From Halioglobus japonicus (GTDB taxonomy: Bacteria > Pseudomonadota > Gammaproteobacteria > Pseudomonadales > Halieaceae): a stretch of 64,000 bases of DNA. This document shows positions 21,201 through 31,165 of this stretch, in pieces. A model generated the notes under the pieces. It saw only the letters and a list, made by a program, of their open reading frames with translations. It searched no databases and had not been told where the DNA came from. Numbering within the stretch: the stretch's first letter is position 1; each line of letters begins with the position of its first letter. Both the position numbers and the translations under genes were made by a program. The stretch spans positions 1,116,001 to 1,180,000 of the forward strand of contig NZ_CP019450.1 in assembly GCF_001983995.1 (NCBI RefSeq). Reading direction: 5' to 3'.

Positions 21201-23705
21201 GAGTACTGCACAGTTCTGGAACTGCACCCCCGCCGGTACCTGTGGAATCAGGAATTCGGTTTGGAAGGTGATAGTACACTTGCCATCGCCGATTTCGAAC
21301 TGATCCCACTCCATGATCAGTTCATCTGAGAAGCCATTCAGCACAACAATACTTTCGGGTGGGTTGCAGGTGCCGACGACAGAAACACCGGCCTCATTGT
21401 TAAGGATGGCCATGTCTATGGGAAGAAGGTCGATAAGCGTCAGGTCGAAGGCATCGGCAGTCGATGCGCCGGCGTGTTCGAATTCAATCGTCACCATCGG
21501 CGGGGTTGTATTGTCCCCAAGCTCTGGGGTGAAAGTCTTGGTTATGCGAAAGGCTGGCTCGACTATTACAATTCGGTCAGCCTTGGCCTGTACGTTCTGA
21601 CGATCAATATCGCTCGGATTCCAGTACCAGCGCGCGCGGTTGCGCAGTGCGGTGCTATTGACGTTCAAGACCGTGTTAGTTGCACGAGCGCGATATTCGA
21701 TGACGATAACTTCGGCCACATCGTTGTCGTCATTGGCGTTGGTAATATCGCCGAAGCCGTCGTCACCTCGGCCCGGGCCGAAGATTTTCCAGCGATCAAC
21801 ACCCTCGAGGGAGGTGTCGTTGTTCGCCGGGATGATGCCTTCGTTAGCTTGGATAACAACCGCGTTACCCAGGCTGCTGGTGACGCCGGGAGGGAATACA
21901 ATGCTGGTGGTTTCAAGATGTACCATGCCGGCGTCGAGCACATCCTCGAACCGGACGTTGGGCGAGACACCCTCGGGCACGGTGATTTCAACGCGATAGG
22001 TGGCGATCTCGCCGATGTGGAGTTTGAAGATGTCGCCTGAGTAGCCGGGCTCTGATGCGATCACGGTCTTGGTGATCAGCGGTTCCGCTATCGTCACTCG
22101 GGCATCATCCTCAATAGGTGTGAACGGGTTGTCGGCCGGGTCGGCCGTGGAGGTCCAGGTCACCGACGCGGTATTGGTGATCACCTGGCGCGGGTAGACA
22201 TCGTCGGTCAGCACGCAGTCGACGTTGATTATGGCTGTATCGGTGGCGTAGGGTGGGCCGCCCTCGGAGGGGTTGCCATCGTTCGGGGCCAGCGGGTCGT
22301 CGAGTTGGAGGCCGCTCTCTAGATCGCCGCTGAAGCCCAGCGTGTCGCCGTTGCCGTCGACGACCGCAATGGAACCTTGCTGGCATTGTAGGCCAGCCAC
22401 ATCCGGATCTAGCACTGTGACGTTGAATGCGGACTGGGTACCGAGGTTTTCTACGGTGATTTCGAAGTTGACCGTGTCGCCGGCATCGGCGTTGGCACCA
22501 TTAGAGTCTGCCGGTGAATCAGCCGGATCCGGGTCGATGGTGGCATTGGGGTTGTCGATGGATGCTACGCCCTTGGTCAGCGTGAGCTCGGGTGCGCCCA
22601 CCGTGATGCCAGCTACGTTCTGTTCAGTGATCACGCGACCATCGGTGGTTTCATAGCCGGTTTGCATCAGGTTAGTGAGAAACAGCTCGTCGGCAAACGG
22701 ATCGGTTGTCACGGTGGCAATCAGATCCACTTCAATCGTCGTGGGAGTGTCAGAGACGATGTCGCCGTAGTTGAGCGTTATGGAGTTATCCGCGCCGCTG
22801 ATGACCGGGCTGACCGCGGGACCCTGGATGACGTTGATTACAGGTTGCGGTGCTTGGGTGACATCGAATACAGGGGCGGGCAGGAAGTCCTTGATAGTGA
22901 CATTCGAACTCGAGCCTGCAGGGATGACGTTGGTCAGGGTAAAGGTCACAGGGGTGCCGGGCATGACGGTATCAAAGGAGCCGGGAGGCGGGTCTGTGAG
23001 TTCCTTGTTGGTGTCGTTGAGAATAATCTCGTTACTACTGTCTGAGTCATCTCCACCGCTGCCGCCCTCGGTCAGGCTGTAGCCAAGGGTGATGCTGTTG
23101 GTAAATCTGTCGCCTGCCTGCACGGGGCCGGGTGGGTCGACGTACTCGGTGAGGATCTCCGCCTCGTAGGTCAGGCTGCCTTCAGCGGCATTCGGTAGCA
23201 GTGTATCGACGTTGTTCACTGCTGCGGCAATGTCCCAGCTCAGCAGGGTGATGCCTGTCGCAGGGTCGTAGATCACATCCGCGGTTATAGGATAGGACGT
23301 GCCGTTAATCACCAGGTCCAGAGTGTCGACATACTCTAGCCCGTCGGGCATCACGTCGGTGATGATAAAGCTGTTGGCACCGGCATTGGGAGCATCGTCC
23401 GGATAGTCGGTCAGCTGGAAGTTAATGGTGTAAGTGAGCGTATCGCCGGGTGTGTCCCCGCCCCTGACGTTTTTCTGGACCGCCGCATGCAAGGCCAGCA
23501 CGTTGGACTCATCGGTGTCGTCAAACGTATCGCTCTCGTAGCTGTAATCCGCCGTGACGGTGTTGGTCAGAAGCTGGCTGTCGTCAAAGGATTCGTCGAG
23601 GATGTCGGTGATATAAACCGGCACCACCACGGTGAGATCGTCTGTCGACGTGCTGCCCGTTACCGCATCACATTCAACGATTAGCGTGCCACCCGGTGTC
23701 GGGGG
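18236..23705 (-). CDS. DUF11-repeat giant surface protein, central part
   Basis: About 1820 residues of DUF11/conserved-repeat-domain beta-sandwich modules. Recurrent cues include GDTVNFEITVENLGTQSA, GE(I/E)(A/V)T(F/Y)-type openings, DVLP(T)/DLLP turns, paired asparagine/aspartate-rich strands, and a characteristic repeated VVEL(V) strand about 150 residues apart. It is acidic, nearly lysine-poor and rich in Asp/Thr/Val, typical of exported repeat proteins. There is no internal start supported by a ribosome site: the frame opens within the coding stretch after a C-run (G-run 23701-23705 on the plus strand). With one added C there and one A at 18236-18239, the three segments form one 2652-residue protein. 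Function unknown; adhesion or envelope structure is plausible. Confidence 0.85.
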
Positions 23706-24484
23706 AATGTGGGCAGGCTGGCAGTGTTGCAGCCCGCGCCGAGGGGTGCGTTGACCGTAATCGGTGCGCCCGTCCACTGAACTTCCGGCGGCAGCATGTC
23801 TTCGAGCACCACGTCGTCCAGGGTGACGCCATCGGAGATGTTAAACACGTAGCGGTAGGTGAACTCATGGCTGGGTCCCGGGGGACGCTCATTTTCGGGA
23901 GCGCTGTTGGTTTTGGTAACTCGTGCGAGTCGGGGCGTGACCGTAGATGTAAATGACGACCCGAGAATCGCGCCATTATCGCCCGTGGCGGTATCGCCGA
24001 ATTCGAAACCAGGAATGAATGCCACGTCCAGCGGCACGTTGGGTTCGGTGCCCACGTCGACAACGCCGCAGAATTCAATGTCGAGTGGAGGAGTTCCCTG
24101 CTCCACTGCGCCGATGGGGTAGAGGGCATCGAGTGCAGTGCCACCCTCATTGCCGTTAATCGTAGTTCCTGAAATGGGATCGATCAGGGCGCCACTGGAG
24201 TCGAAAGTACCGATGGACTCAAGGACAGGCTCGATGTCGACGAAGTCGATCGAGATACGGGAGACCCCGGCGTCGACTGTGCTGATCAGGTATGGGCCGT
24301 AACCGGTGATGGCTGCGCCGTTGGTAAAACTGACGGTGCTGCAGAAGGTCTCACCGATCAGCGGTTCAGCGGGCAGACCGGTGACGGTGATCTGCGGCGT
24401 TTGAGCCTGGGCGATGGCAGCGGCGGTCGCCACAAGGGCGATATACAAGCCTGTTCTGTAGGTGCGAATTACCGGGTAAGGCAA
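23701..24484 (-). CDS. DUF11-repeat giant surface protein, N-terminal part with signal peptide
   Basis: N-terminal 260 or so residues of the same giant protein. It starts MPYPVIRTYRTG with a basic N-region, a hydrophobic core (LYIALVATAAAIA) and cleavage near AQAQ-TP (about residue 28). A first domain of about 160 residues precedes the first DUF11-like module (ARVTKTNSAPEN and LDDVVLEDMLPPEVQW). The frame breaks at the five-C run (plus 23701-23705); six C would continue as LPTFPPTPGGTLIVECD. Two reading frames of unrelated genes joining so exactly is not credible, so I treat the break as an indel in one gene. Confidence 0.85.
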
Positions 24485-24628
24485 GGATTAACCTCTGAGT
24501 GCTTGATGTTCAACCATCTTTATATCCGACACGCGCTCAAAGTTAAAGGCAGCGCGCATTTGAGCCCCTGAATGCTTGGCGTGCCATGCTTTTCAGGGGT
24601 ATGTGAGGTGATGGCTGGGCCAGCGAAC

Positions 24629-24932
24629 TGCCTCTGTGTCCTGCTGGCAGACTGGGATTTGCTCGCCGAACTCGGCAGTCGCGGCAATCAGGTTTCCAAC
24701 GAGTCCTGGGAAGCCCTGACATCCGGTGGCAGCCCCTTTGAGAATGCGTTCGCCGACCAGGATTTCTGGTGGGAGGACTTTGACCCCTGGTTCCCCCTGA
24801 GCACCCTCCCAGTTGCTCGGCCCCTCCTCGCCGCACTATGCGTACCAGCGTGGGCTGTATTCACGCTAGGGATGGGTGCGTATGCCGTTCTGTAAGTATG
24901 CGGTTGAGCCGCAAGAATCGGCGAGGCCATGA
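24629..24932 (+). pseudogene. relic of a penicillin acylase C-terminus
   Basis: Two short blocks match the intact acylase at 11991-14462. Block one reads LLADWDLLAELGSRG and ALTSGGSPFENAF, matching VLADWDRRANLDSRG and ALTAGGSAFGNAF there. Block two, in another frame from 24825, reads SPHYAYQRGLYS then GWVRMPFC, matching SPHYADQSELYS and EWVRMPFC. About 150-160 residues between the blocks are deleted, and an in-frame TAG (24867-24869) interrupts block two. It has lost most of the protein and cannot work. It sits immediately upstream of the DUF11 gene start, in the opposite orientation. Confidence 0.82.
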
Positions 24933-25063
24933 CGATTAGTAAATAACGAATAGCGATCATGATCCCTGCACTGTGGCTGTGATCGGCTCATGGGGGACTC
25001 TGGTTTCTTTCGTGTTTGCCTGGCCGTCGCTTGCACAGCCTCAGTTTATGGTCTACTTTCCAT

Positions 25064-25075
25064 AGTGTTAACACT
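25064..25075. promoter_or_regulatory. 12-bp palindrome AGTGTTAACACT upstream of the lipase
   Basis: A perfect palindrome 33 bases before the lipase ATG, in an otherwise AT-richer promoter region. Could be an operator; the cognate regulator is unknown. Confidence 0.4.
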
Positions 25076-25108
25076 GTCAACAATAAATTAACAAGACGGG
25101 GTTTCATA

Positions 25109-26122
25109 ATGAAAAAAATCAAGAGTGGTCTAGCAGGTCTAAAAGTGGTTTTAGTTACGCTGCTGGCTGTGGTGATGATGTCAGGTGCCACGGTTGCCAG
25201 GAGCGATAACTCGGGTGCTGTCCAGTATCCCATTGTTCTGGTGCATGGCTTATCAGGTTTCGATACGTTGCTGTTCGTGGACTACTTTTTTGGTGTCGAG
25301 AATGCGCTCTCTAGTGTCGGGGCAAACCAGGTATTCACGGCGCAGGTCACCGCTTTCGAGAGCAACGAAGTTCGCGGTGAGCAACTGTTGAGCTATGTAC
25401 AGGATGTACTGGCACTGACCGGAGCTCGAAAAGTTAACTTGATAGGGCATTCCCAAGGGGGGCCAACTTCACGTTATGTGGCGGCAGTGCGCCCTGACCT
25501 TGTGGCATCTGTCACCTCTATCGGCAGTCCTCATTATGGAAGCGATGTGGCGGATCTGATTAATGGCTCTCCCCTAAGCCCCGCGGTCAGCGGCATTGCG
25601 AATGCGCTGGGTGGCCTGATTGGCGCATTATCTGGAGACCCACAGCAGAAGCAAAACGCGATGGCGGCTCTCGCCTCGCTAGATTCGGCGGGGGCGGCAG
25701 CCTTCAACGTCACCTATCCTCAGGGATTGCGTTTTGGTGCGTGTGAAGAGACACCCTGGGTGAATGTGGGTCGATGGTGGTGGCCTCAGTGGGTGAAGGA
25801 TTACTCTGTTAACGATGGCGCGCACGAGGTAAATGGTGTTCGCTACTATTCGTGGGGCGGCACATACAATGCAATTACTAACTCCAATGCTCTGGATCCC
25901 ATAGATGCGGTGCTTGCAATAACAAGCATCGTACACGGCGCAGAAAATGACGGCTTGGTGGAGCGCTGCTCAATGCATCTCGGTGATAATATTCGCGATG
26001 ATTACACGATGAACCACCTCGACCAGACGAATGGCCTGTTCGGGTTGAGGGGGCTGTTCACTACATCGCCGCTCCCACTTTACAAAGCCCATGCAGCACG
26101 TCTCAAGGCTGCCGGACTCTGA
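25109..26122 (+). CDS. secreted triacylglycerol lipase (family I, foldase-dependent type)
   Basis: A 337-residue alpha/beta-hydrolase lipase. The start is the ATG at 25109, which gives a perfect signal peptide (MKKIKSGLAGLK basic region, LVTLLAVVMMSGA core). Oxyanion motif VLVHGLSG is at about 43-50 and the nucleophile elbow GHSQGG has Ser at residue 115. An SPHYGSDVAD segment and conserved C-terminal DGLVE (Asp) and NHLDQTNG (His) complete the triad and calcium-site region. This matches the Pseudomonas/Burkholderia-type subfamilies I.1/I.2 that need a foldase and go out through the Sec plus type II pathway. The foldase gene follows directly. Confidence 0.92.
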   Translation: MKKIKSGLAGLKVVLVTLLAVVMMSGATVARSDNSGAVQYPIVLVHGLSGFDTLLFVDYFFGVENALSSVGANQVFTAQVTAFESNEVRGEQLLSYVQDVLALTGARKVNLIGHSQGGPTSRYVAAVRPDLVASVTSIGSPHYGSDVADLINGSPLSPAVSGIANALGGLIGALSGDPQQKQNAMAALASLDSAGAAAFNVTYPQGLRFGACEETPWVNVGRWWWPQWVKDYSVNDGAHEVNGVRYYSWGGTYNAITNSNALDPIDAVLAITSIVHGAENDGLVERCSMHLGDNIRDDYTMNHLDQTNGLFGLRGLFTTSPLPLYKAHAARLKAAGL

Positions 26123-26143
26123 ATGTCAAACGGCAAAGCTTCG

Positions 26144-26162
26144 GGGCACCCTTGAGGTGCCC
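26144..26162 (+). promoter_or_regulatory. hairpin between lipase and foldase genes
   Basis: A seven-pair GC-rich stem (GGGCACC-CTTGA-GGTGCCC) in the 73-base lipase-foldase gap, without a T-run. It could act as a partial terminator or stability element that lowers foldase relative to lipase. Inference from position and structure only. Confidence 0.4.
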
Positions 26163-26195
26163 TGTGAGCCAAGCGGTCAATTGAGAGTGTCCGAT

Positions 26196-27230
26196 ATGAA
26201 GCTGCCCCTAATTGTCCCTGCATTAATAGTGATGGCAGGCTGCGTAGGCTATTTATATTTCGGCAAATTTGATGCAGTAACTGTAAGTGGCGGCACAGCG
26301 TTGAACGATCGGGATCTACCCGAAGCGGTACTTCCGATCGAGGCCATAGAGAATATTGTTCAAAGTTCAGGTCAGCCCGACAGGCTCCTGCCTGAAGAGT
26401 ATTTCGATCAGGTACCAGCATCACTCTCAGGTATCGGTGCGCCCGTGCTTTTACAGACCGATGATAGCGGGTCTTTGATAGTCGATTGGCGTTTAAGGGA
26501 CCTCTTCGAACACTACCTTGTCGCAATTGGCGAGGAGCCCCTTGAGATCATCATTGCGCGTATTCAGCATTACCTTCGCGGTGAGTTGAGTGTGGATAAC
26601 TACACACTTGCGATAGATATTCTCGAAGGATACATAAAGTATCGCAATAACATCGGCGCTATTATTAATGACGCAAACATTAAAGGTGGCATGTCCGGCG
26701 ACAGGGAGAGCATCGCAGCACTGAAAAGAGAAATTCGTGAGTCCAGATTAGACTTTCTGCCCGCTGGCGTAGCAGAGGCGATGTTTATCAGGGAGGACGC
26801 CTACGATGACCTTATGCTCGAAAAGTGGCGAATTAACACCGATGCAACTTTGACACCGCAGCAGCGCTCGGAAGCGCTTGCGTATTTGAACGAACAAGCG
26901 CTACATGCCGGTACCATTGGAAGCCGAATGTCGTCAGCTCTTATTGAAATACGTGAAATATCCGCAAACCTGAGCGATTCGGGTCAATCCCCAGAAGCTA
27001 TTTTCGAGGCCCGTCGGCAAGTTGTAGGAGTCGACGCTGCCAGTCGTATGGCTGCACTCGACGCTGAGCGCCTGGATTGGCAGCGGCGTGTCGATGAATA
27101 CAGGCAGGAATTGTCTGCGGTAGAAGGCTACCCAGAGGAAGAGAGGGCGCATCTTGTTGAAGAAATACGGCGCCGACACTTTCAGAGCTATGAGCTTGTC
27201 AGAATTCGGGCCATTGATAGAGGCGGCTGA
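26196..27230 (+). CDS. lifO: lipase-specific foldase (lipase chaperone)
   Basis: The ATG at 26196 opens a 344-residue protein with one N-terminal membrane anchor (PLIVPALIVMAGCVGYLY, about residues 4-21) and a long helical periplasmic part. The Lif signature RXXFDYxLSALGE appears as RDLFEHYLVAIGE (about residues 100-112). Helical C-terminal repeats rich in Glu/Arg embrace the lipase in the family. It sits 73 bases behind its lipase with a hairpin in between, the standard lip-lif operon. Function is to fold the secreted lipase in the periplasm before type II export. Confidence 0.92.
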   Translation: MKLPLIVPALIVMAGCVGYLYFGKFDAVTVSGGTALNDRDLPEAVLPIEAIENIVQSSGQPDRLLPEEYFDQVPASLSGIGAPVLLQTDDSGSLIVDWRLRDLFEHYLVAIGEEPLEIIIARIQHYLRGELSVDNYTLAIDILEGYIKYRNNIGAIINDANIKGGMSGDRESIAALKREIRESRLDFLPAGVAEAMFIREDAYDDLMLEKWRINTDATLTPQQRSEALAYLNEQALHAGTIGSRMSSALIEIREISANLSDSGQSPEAIFEARRQVVGVDAASRMAALDAERLDWQRRVDEYRQELSAVEGYPEEERAHLVEEIRRRHFQSYELVRIRAIDRGG

Positions 27231-27270
27231 GGTGCATCGCGCCTTGTGCGTGCGGGCTTCCTCCAAGCGC

Positions 27271-27724
27271 TCAAGGCGTATGCAGCTTCATCTCTACCTT
27301 GTGGGTGACAAAGCCCAGTTTTCATGGGCGCGAATCGCTGCTGAGTTTTCTGAGTATACCTCCAGGTAAGAATCATTAATGCCGCGCTCGGTACTCCACC
27401 CCATCAATCGCTCCATGATGGCGCCATTCAAACCTTACCGCGTTGCTCTGACGACACGTACATGAACCCCAGGTAGAAATGCTCGGTGTGAACGAAAGCC
27501 GGTTTGGGTGCATCAATTCGGGCATAGCCGCTAGCCACGATATCATCGTCCAGTTCGGCCACTAGCAGGTAAGTATCCTCGCTGGCCATGAGACCCTCGA
27601 GATCGTAGTAGTGAGCACCCTCGGCTCTAATCCTGCTTTTGAAGGGTCGCTCAGCTTCGACAACGCCCTGCTCGAATCTGCGTAGTAAAGGTAAGTCGTT
27701 GTGGGTGGCTTCGCGAAGTATCAT
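27271..27724 (-). CDS. GNAT-family N-acetyltransferase (two one-base frameshifts)
   Basis: The first 98 residues read MILREATHNDLPLLRRFEQ and go through LLVAEL and FYLGFMYVSSEQRGK before a premature stop. Adding one G at the CC of 27434-27435 gives GLNGAIMERLMGWSTERGI and LEVYSENSAAIRAHE; adding another at the CCC near 27334-27336 gives NWGFVTHKVEMKLHTP and a stop at 27271. The restored protein has 151 residues, the normal GNAT size, with motif A (RGKG) and motif B intact. Because both breaks fit the pattern seen elsewhere in the window I consider the gene probably functional. The acyl acceptor is unknown. Convergent with lifO. Confidence 0.75.
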
Positions 27725-28716
27725 GGATTTTTCTTAAACTAAAACTGTCTACTAAGGCGGTCTTACCGAGGGAATTCGAAGCCATCACTGTCTGCCCAAA
27801 GACGTGCACATCAAGTAAATCTGGGAATCGCAGTTCATGCTCACACTTCCGCAATGGCTACTTTTCTAGGCAATAAGAGCGAGATTTCTTTCTGCACTCA
27901 TATAATAGGCGAATTGCTTTTTGAAACGTTTGTAGATGAGTTTTTTGAGCTGCTGATGAAACAATCCTCGGGGCATTGGCCGGTGCAGGAGTGAGGCTTG
28001 CCGACGGTTTAGCTACAGGCATTGGATGCCTTTTAGGGTGACACCCGGAACAGCCTAAAGTTGTCTGAAATTTAGTGCTGATTATATCTGGCATCCCCTG
28101 ACAACTTACAGTGTGGGAAAATTTCTTCAGCCTCACTCAGGCTTTTCGCAATTTGCATTGTTCGTTGCGACTCAAATCAGTTATAGCAAGTAGCTCAGCC
28201 GTCAGGGGTTCCATGGACCGTGAAAGATTCGCGCTGTAGGAATAACTGGCTTGGCGGTACAGAGCGCACTTGCCGGGCGTGGCAGAGGTACCTCGTCTCT
28301 GTTGCTCAACATTGATTTCCAGGGATTTGCAGGAGTAATCAAAGTTTAGCCATTTAAGCCTGCTCAGAAGATATTAAAAGTTTCACAAGCCGCTTACGGC
28401 GTATGAGCATATTTCTACCAAGCAAAGTCAATTAATCATAATCCTTTGAGCCAGCAAGCATTGGCGTGTTCCCAATGCATGTGTCGATTGTCTAGTCGCA
28501 TCAGGGGTAGATTATTTTCGCAGATCGAAGGACTGCGACGGACGCGCCGGGTAGATCTTGTCTCAGTCTATGTAAGATGGGCTTTCTACCAGGCTGCATG
28601 GCTAGAATACAGGAAAAATAAACCTATTGAGCGCGCCTTTCAGAAATACAGTCTACACTTGGCATAGTTCATGCAGAACGGCTCGAGAGTAGAACGACAC
28701 AAGCGAGGAACGCAAA
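27725..28716. other. gene-poor interval, no recognisable gene
   Basis: About 1 kb with lower G+C than its surroundings. Two short open stretches (27858-28136 minus, 28446-28667 plus) have no recognisable motif, ribosome site or composition of real genes. An inverted pair GTTGTC...GACAAC (28059-28104) does not form a paired arm. A TAGCTCAG match at 28192 is not in a tRNA. I see no RNA gene or mobile element here. The stretch upstream of 28717 presumably holds the promoter for the outer-membrane-protein gene. Confidence 0.55.
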
Positions 28717-29541
28717 ATGCGAAAATTCTTCCCGCACAATTTACATACGCACCACCCTATCGCGTCATTTTCTTTCAGCACTTTTTGTATGTGCTGCCTG
28801 ACTGCGACTGGGCAAACTGCTTTAGCTGATGAAGACTTGGCTCAAAAACTCGCGAATCCGATTGCAGCAATCACGTCATTGCCTTTGCAAATAAATCTTG
28901 ACGACAATCTAGGGCCTAATGACAAAGGCACCAGGAAGACCATTAATTTTCAGCCAGTAATTCCATTTTCTCTGGGCGACGAAGCCAGCTTGGTTACACG
29001 CACCATCGTTCCATATATCGATCAGAAAGACGTGATCCCTGGTACATCTCAATCCGGTTTTGGCGATATTCTGTTCAATGCTTGGTATTCAAAGACTACG
29101 CCTGACAAAGTGACTTGGGGTGTTGGTCCGATACTGCGTATACCAACTTGGTCAGACGTTTCGACAGATACCTGGGCCGGTGGTGCAACCGGGATTGTAC
29201 TGAAGGTGGCAGGCCCTTGGACGATGGGCGCACTGGGTAACCACATCTGGGATCTTGAGAGCAACCCGAAGGTTCCTACTAGCGCAAGTTTTGTTCAGCC
29301 GTTCGTTTCTTACACGACGAGCAGTGCGTTTACATACACTTTGACATCTGAGAGCACCTACGATTGGAAAGCTACAGAGTGGACGATCCCGATTAACTTG
29401 AGTGTGGCTAAGATTCTGCCCGTTGGTGGTGTCCCCATTAACTGGGTGGCGGGCGCTGGTTATTGGGCAACGTCGCCTGATAATGGACCCGAGGGATGGC
29501 GACTCCGTTTCCAGCTGCAAGTCGTTATACCAAAGGGCTGA
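28717..29541 (+). CDS. putative outer-membrane beta-barrel protein (phenol-degradation MetA-like family)
   Basis: A 274-residue exported protein. Its N-terminus is unusual (several His, a Phe/Ser/Cys-rich core) but ends in a plausible Sec signal with cleavage near ALADE, about residue 38. After this come alternating beta strands with glycine turns: INLDDNLGPNDKGTRKTINFQPVIPF, GFGDILFNAWYS, WGVGPILRIPT and a final RLRFQLQVVIP. That pattern resembles the uncharacterised transporter-like barrels of the MetA/phenol-degradation family. It is followed by a DUF1254 gene after 21 bases, the likely operon partner. Function unknown. Confidence 0.72.
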   Translation: MRKFFPHNLHTHHPIASFSFSTFCMCCLTATGQTALADEDLAQKLANPIAAITSLPLQINLDDNLGPNDKGTRKTINFQPVIPFSLGDEASLVTRTIVPYIDQKDVIPGTSQSGFGDILFNAWYSKTTPDKVTWGVGPILRIPTWSDVSTDTWAGGATGIVLKVAGPWTMGALGNHIWDLESNPKVPTSASFVQPFVSYTTSSAFTYTLTSESTYDWKATEWTIPINLSVAKILPVGGVPINWVAGAGYWATSPDNGPEGWRLRFQLQVVIPKG

Positions 29542-29562
29542 CACTGACAGGACGACACTTCG

Positions 29563-31128
29563 ATGAAAATGCTGAAAATATTAGAAACAAAACAGGTAGC
29601 GGTACTGGCGCTATGTCTATTAGTAGCGATGCTCGGGACGGCAGCTGAACCAACGCCAGGATTTAATCAAACCATTCCTAAATCGATTCTTACAGAGGAT
29701 GCTGTTGACACTTCGATTGGAGAGCTCCGTTTCTTTGATGGTATGCCGGATGATGAAACTGTCCGGAAACTCTATGACAACCTCGATACGATTAGAGCCA
29801 CCGATGTTTTTCTGAATATGGTCCCTGCAGCCTCACTTGAAGGTATACGTCGCGGTCTCGAAGGTCTTGGTGTGACGAAACCAAACCAAGTGATGATGTT
29901 CGATCAGCTACTCGACTCCAACCCACTATTTTTGACGGGGAATACAGATACGGTGTATTCCGTCGTAATTTTTGATCTGAGTCGCGATGGCCCTGTTGTC
30001 GTCGAAATCCCTCCGGGTAGCGGTCCTAGTACCGTCAATGACGCGTATTTTCGTTTCGTGACGGATATGGGCGCACCCGGACCTGATCGTGGAAAGGGGG
30101 GTAAATACCTAATTTTGCCTCACGACTATGAAGGGGATATTCCGAAAGGCTACTTCACAGCAACTTCGCCCTCCGCAATAAATCTGATGGTTCTGCGAGG
30201 CTTTCTTGTTGATGGAAAAACAGACGCAGCGGTACGGTCCGTCAAGGAAGCTTTGAAAATATATCCCTTGAATAAAAAAGATAATCCGCCTGAGATGAAA
30301 TTTATCAGTGGGTCGAAAATTCCATTCAATACGGTGCACGCCAACGACTCGAGTTTTTTTGACGAAATTAATGATGTTATTCAAAGAGAACCAGTCGGAT
30401 TCCTGGACCCTGAACTACGTGGTCAACTGGCGAGCATAGGTATACAAAAAGGTAAACCGTTTGAGCCAGACGCGCGCATGCAGCGGTTGTTGCGCGACGG
30501 TATTGCCATTGGCAATGCGACTGCTCGTGCGTTGCTACTGCAGCCACGAGATAAAACGGCATATTTGTATGACGATCGTCGGTGGTACTCCGCTTTTATT
30601 GGGGGCGATTATCAATGGCTGATTGCAGGCGGTGATGGTGGGCGCAATCTCGATGCACGCACAGCGTTTTTCTACGGATACACGTTGAACACACCCGCTA
30701 TGGTGATGAAGATGGTCGGTGCCGGATCGCAGTACGCGGTCGCCGCTTCTGATCAGTCGGGTAATTATCTAGACGGCAGTAAATTCTACCGTATCCGCAT
30801 CCCGCCGAATGTTCCAGCAAAGGATTTCTGGTCAATGGTGGTGTATGACCCTCAGACGAGAAGCGAACTTCAGACAGGCCAGCCCTTCCCAAGTAAAAAC
30901 AACAAACGCGATAGTTTGATTGTCGATAAAGATGGGTCAATCGAACTTTACTTTGGCCCAACGGCACCGGACGGAAAAGCCGCCAATTGGATACAGACGG
31001 TGCCCGGCAAGGGATGGTGGGCCATCTTTAGGTTGTATGGACCGCTAGATGCCTGGTTTGACAGGGAATGGCGCCCCGGCGACTTCGAACTCATCGGAGA
31101 TGGATTCGGCGATTCGCATGATCACTAG
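29563..31128 (+). CDS. DUF1254/DUF1214 exported protein
   Basis: A 521-residue protein with a signal peptide (VAVLALCLLVAMLGTAA, cleavage about residue 28). The DUF1254 domain is first, recognisable by LFLTGNTDTVYS and VVVEIPPGSGPSTVNDAYFR. The DUF1214 domain is last, with NTPAMVMKMVGAGSQYAVA, DGSKFYRIRIPPNVPAKDFWS, VYDPQTRSELQTGQPFPS and YFGPTAPDGKAANWIQTVPGKGW. The family is common in marine proteobacteria and has no established reaction. It is followed by a DUF3604-like fragment, a pairing I have often associated with DUF1254 loci (recalled, not checked). Confidence 0.93.
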   Translation: MKMLKILETKQVAVLALCLLVAMLGTAAEPTPGFNQTIPKSILTEDAVDTSIGELRFFDGMPDDETVRKLYDNLDTIRATDVFLNMVPAASLEGIRRGLEGLGVTKPNQVMMFDQLLDSNPLFLTGNTDTVYSVVIFDLSRDGPVVVEIPPGSGPSTVNDAYFRFVTDMGAPGPDRGKGGKYLILPHDYEGDIPKGYFTATSPSAINLMVLRGFLVDGKTDAAVRSVKEALKIYPLNKKDNPPEMKFISGSKIPFNTVHANDSSFFDEINDVIQREPVGFLDPELRGQLASIGIQKGKPFEPDARMQRLLRDGIAIGNATARALLLQPRDKTAYLYDDRRWYSAFIGGDYQWLIAGGDGGRNLDARTAFFYGYTLNTPAMVMKMVGAGSQYAVAASDQSGNYLDGSKFYRIRIPPNVPAKDFWSMVVYDPQTRSELQTGQPFPSKNNKRDSLIVDKDGSIELYFGPTAPDGKAANWIQTVPGKGWWAIFRLYGPLDAWFDREWRPGDFELIGDGFGDSHDH

Positions 31129-31165
31129 AACCCCGTGAAGCGGTCACAACTACTGGAGCATCAAG

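Noticed and set aside
28059..28110. GTTGTC...GACAAC pair, checked as an integron attC-like site
   Set aside because: The inner arms do not pair and there is no cassette array or integrase.
27858..28136. 92-residue minus-strand frame in the gene-poor interval
   Set aside because: No motif, no ribosome site, atypical residue use.
28185..28240. TAGCTCAG followed by GGTTCC, resembling a tRNA D-arm and T-arm
   Set aside because: No acceptor stem, anticodon arm or T-arm pairing at usual distances.
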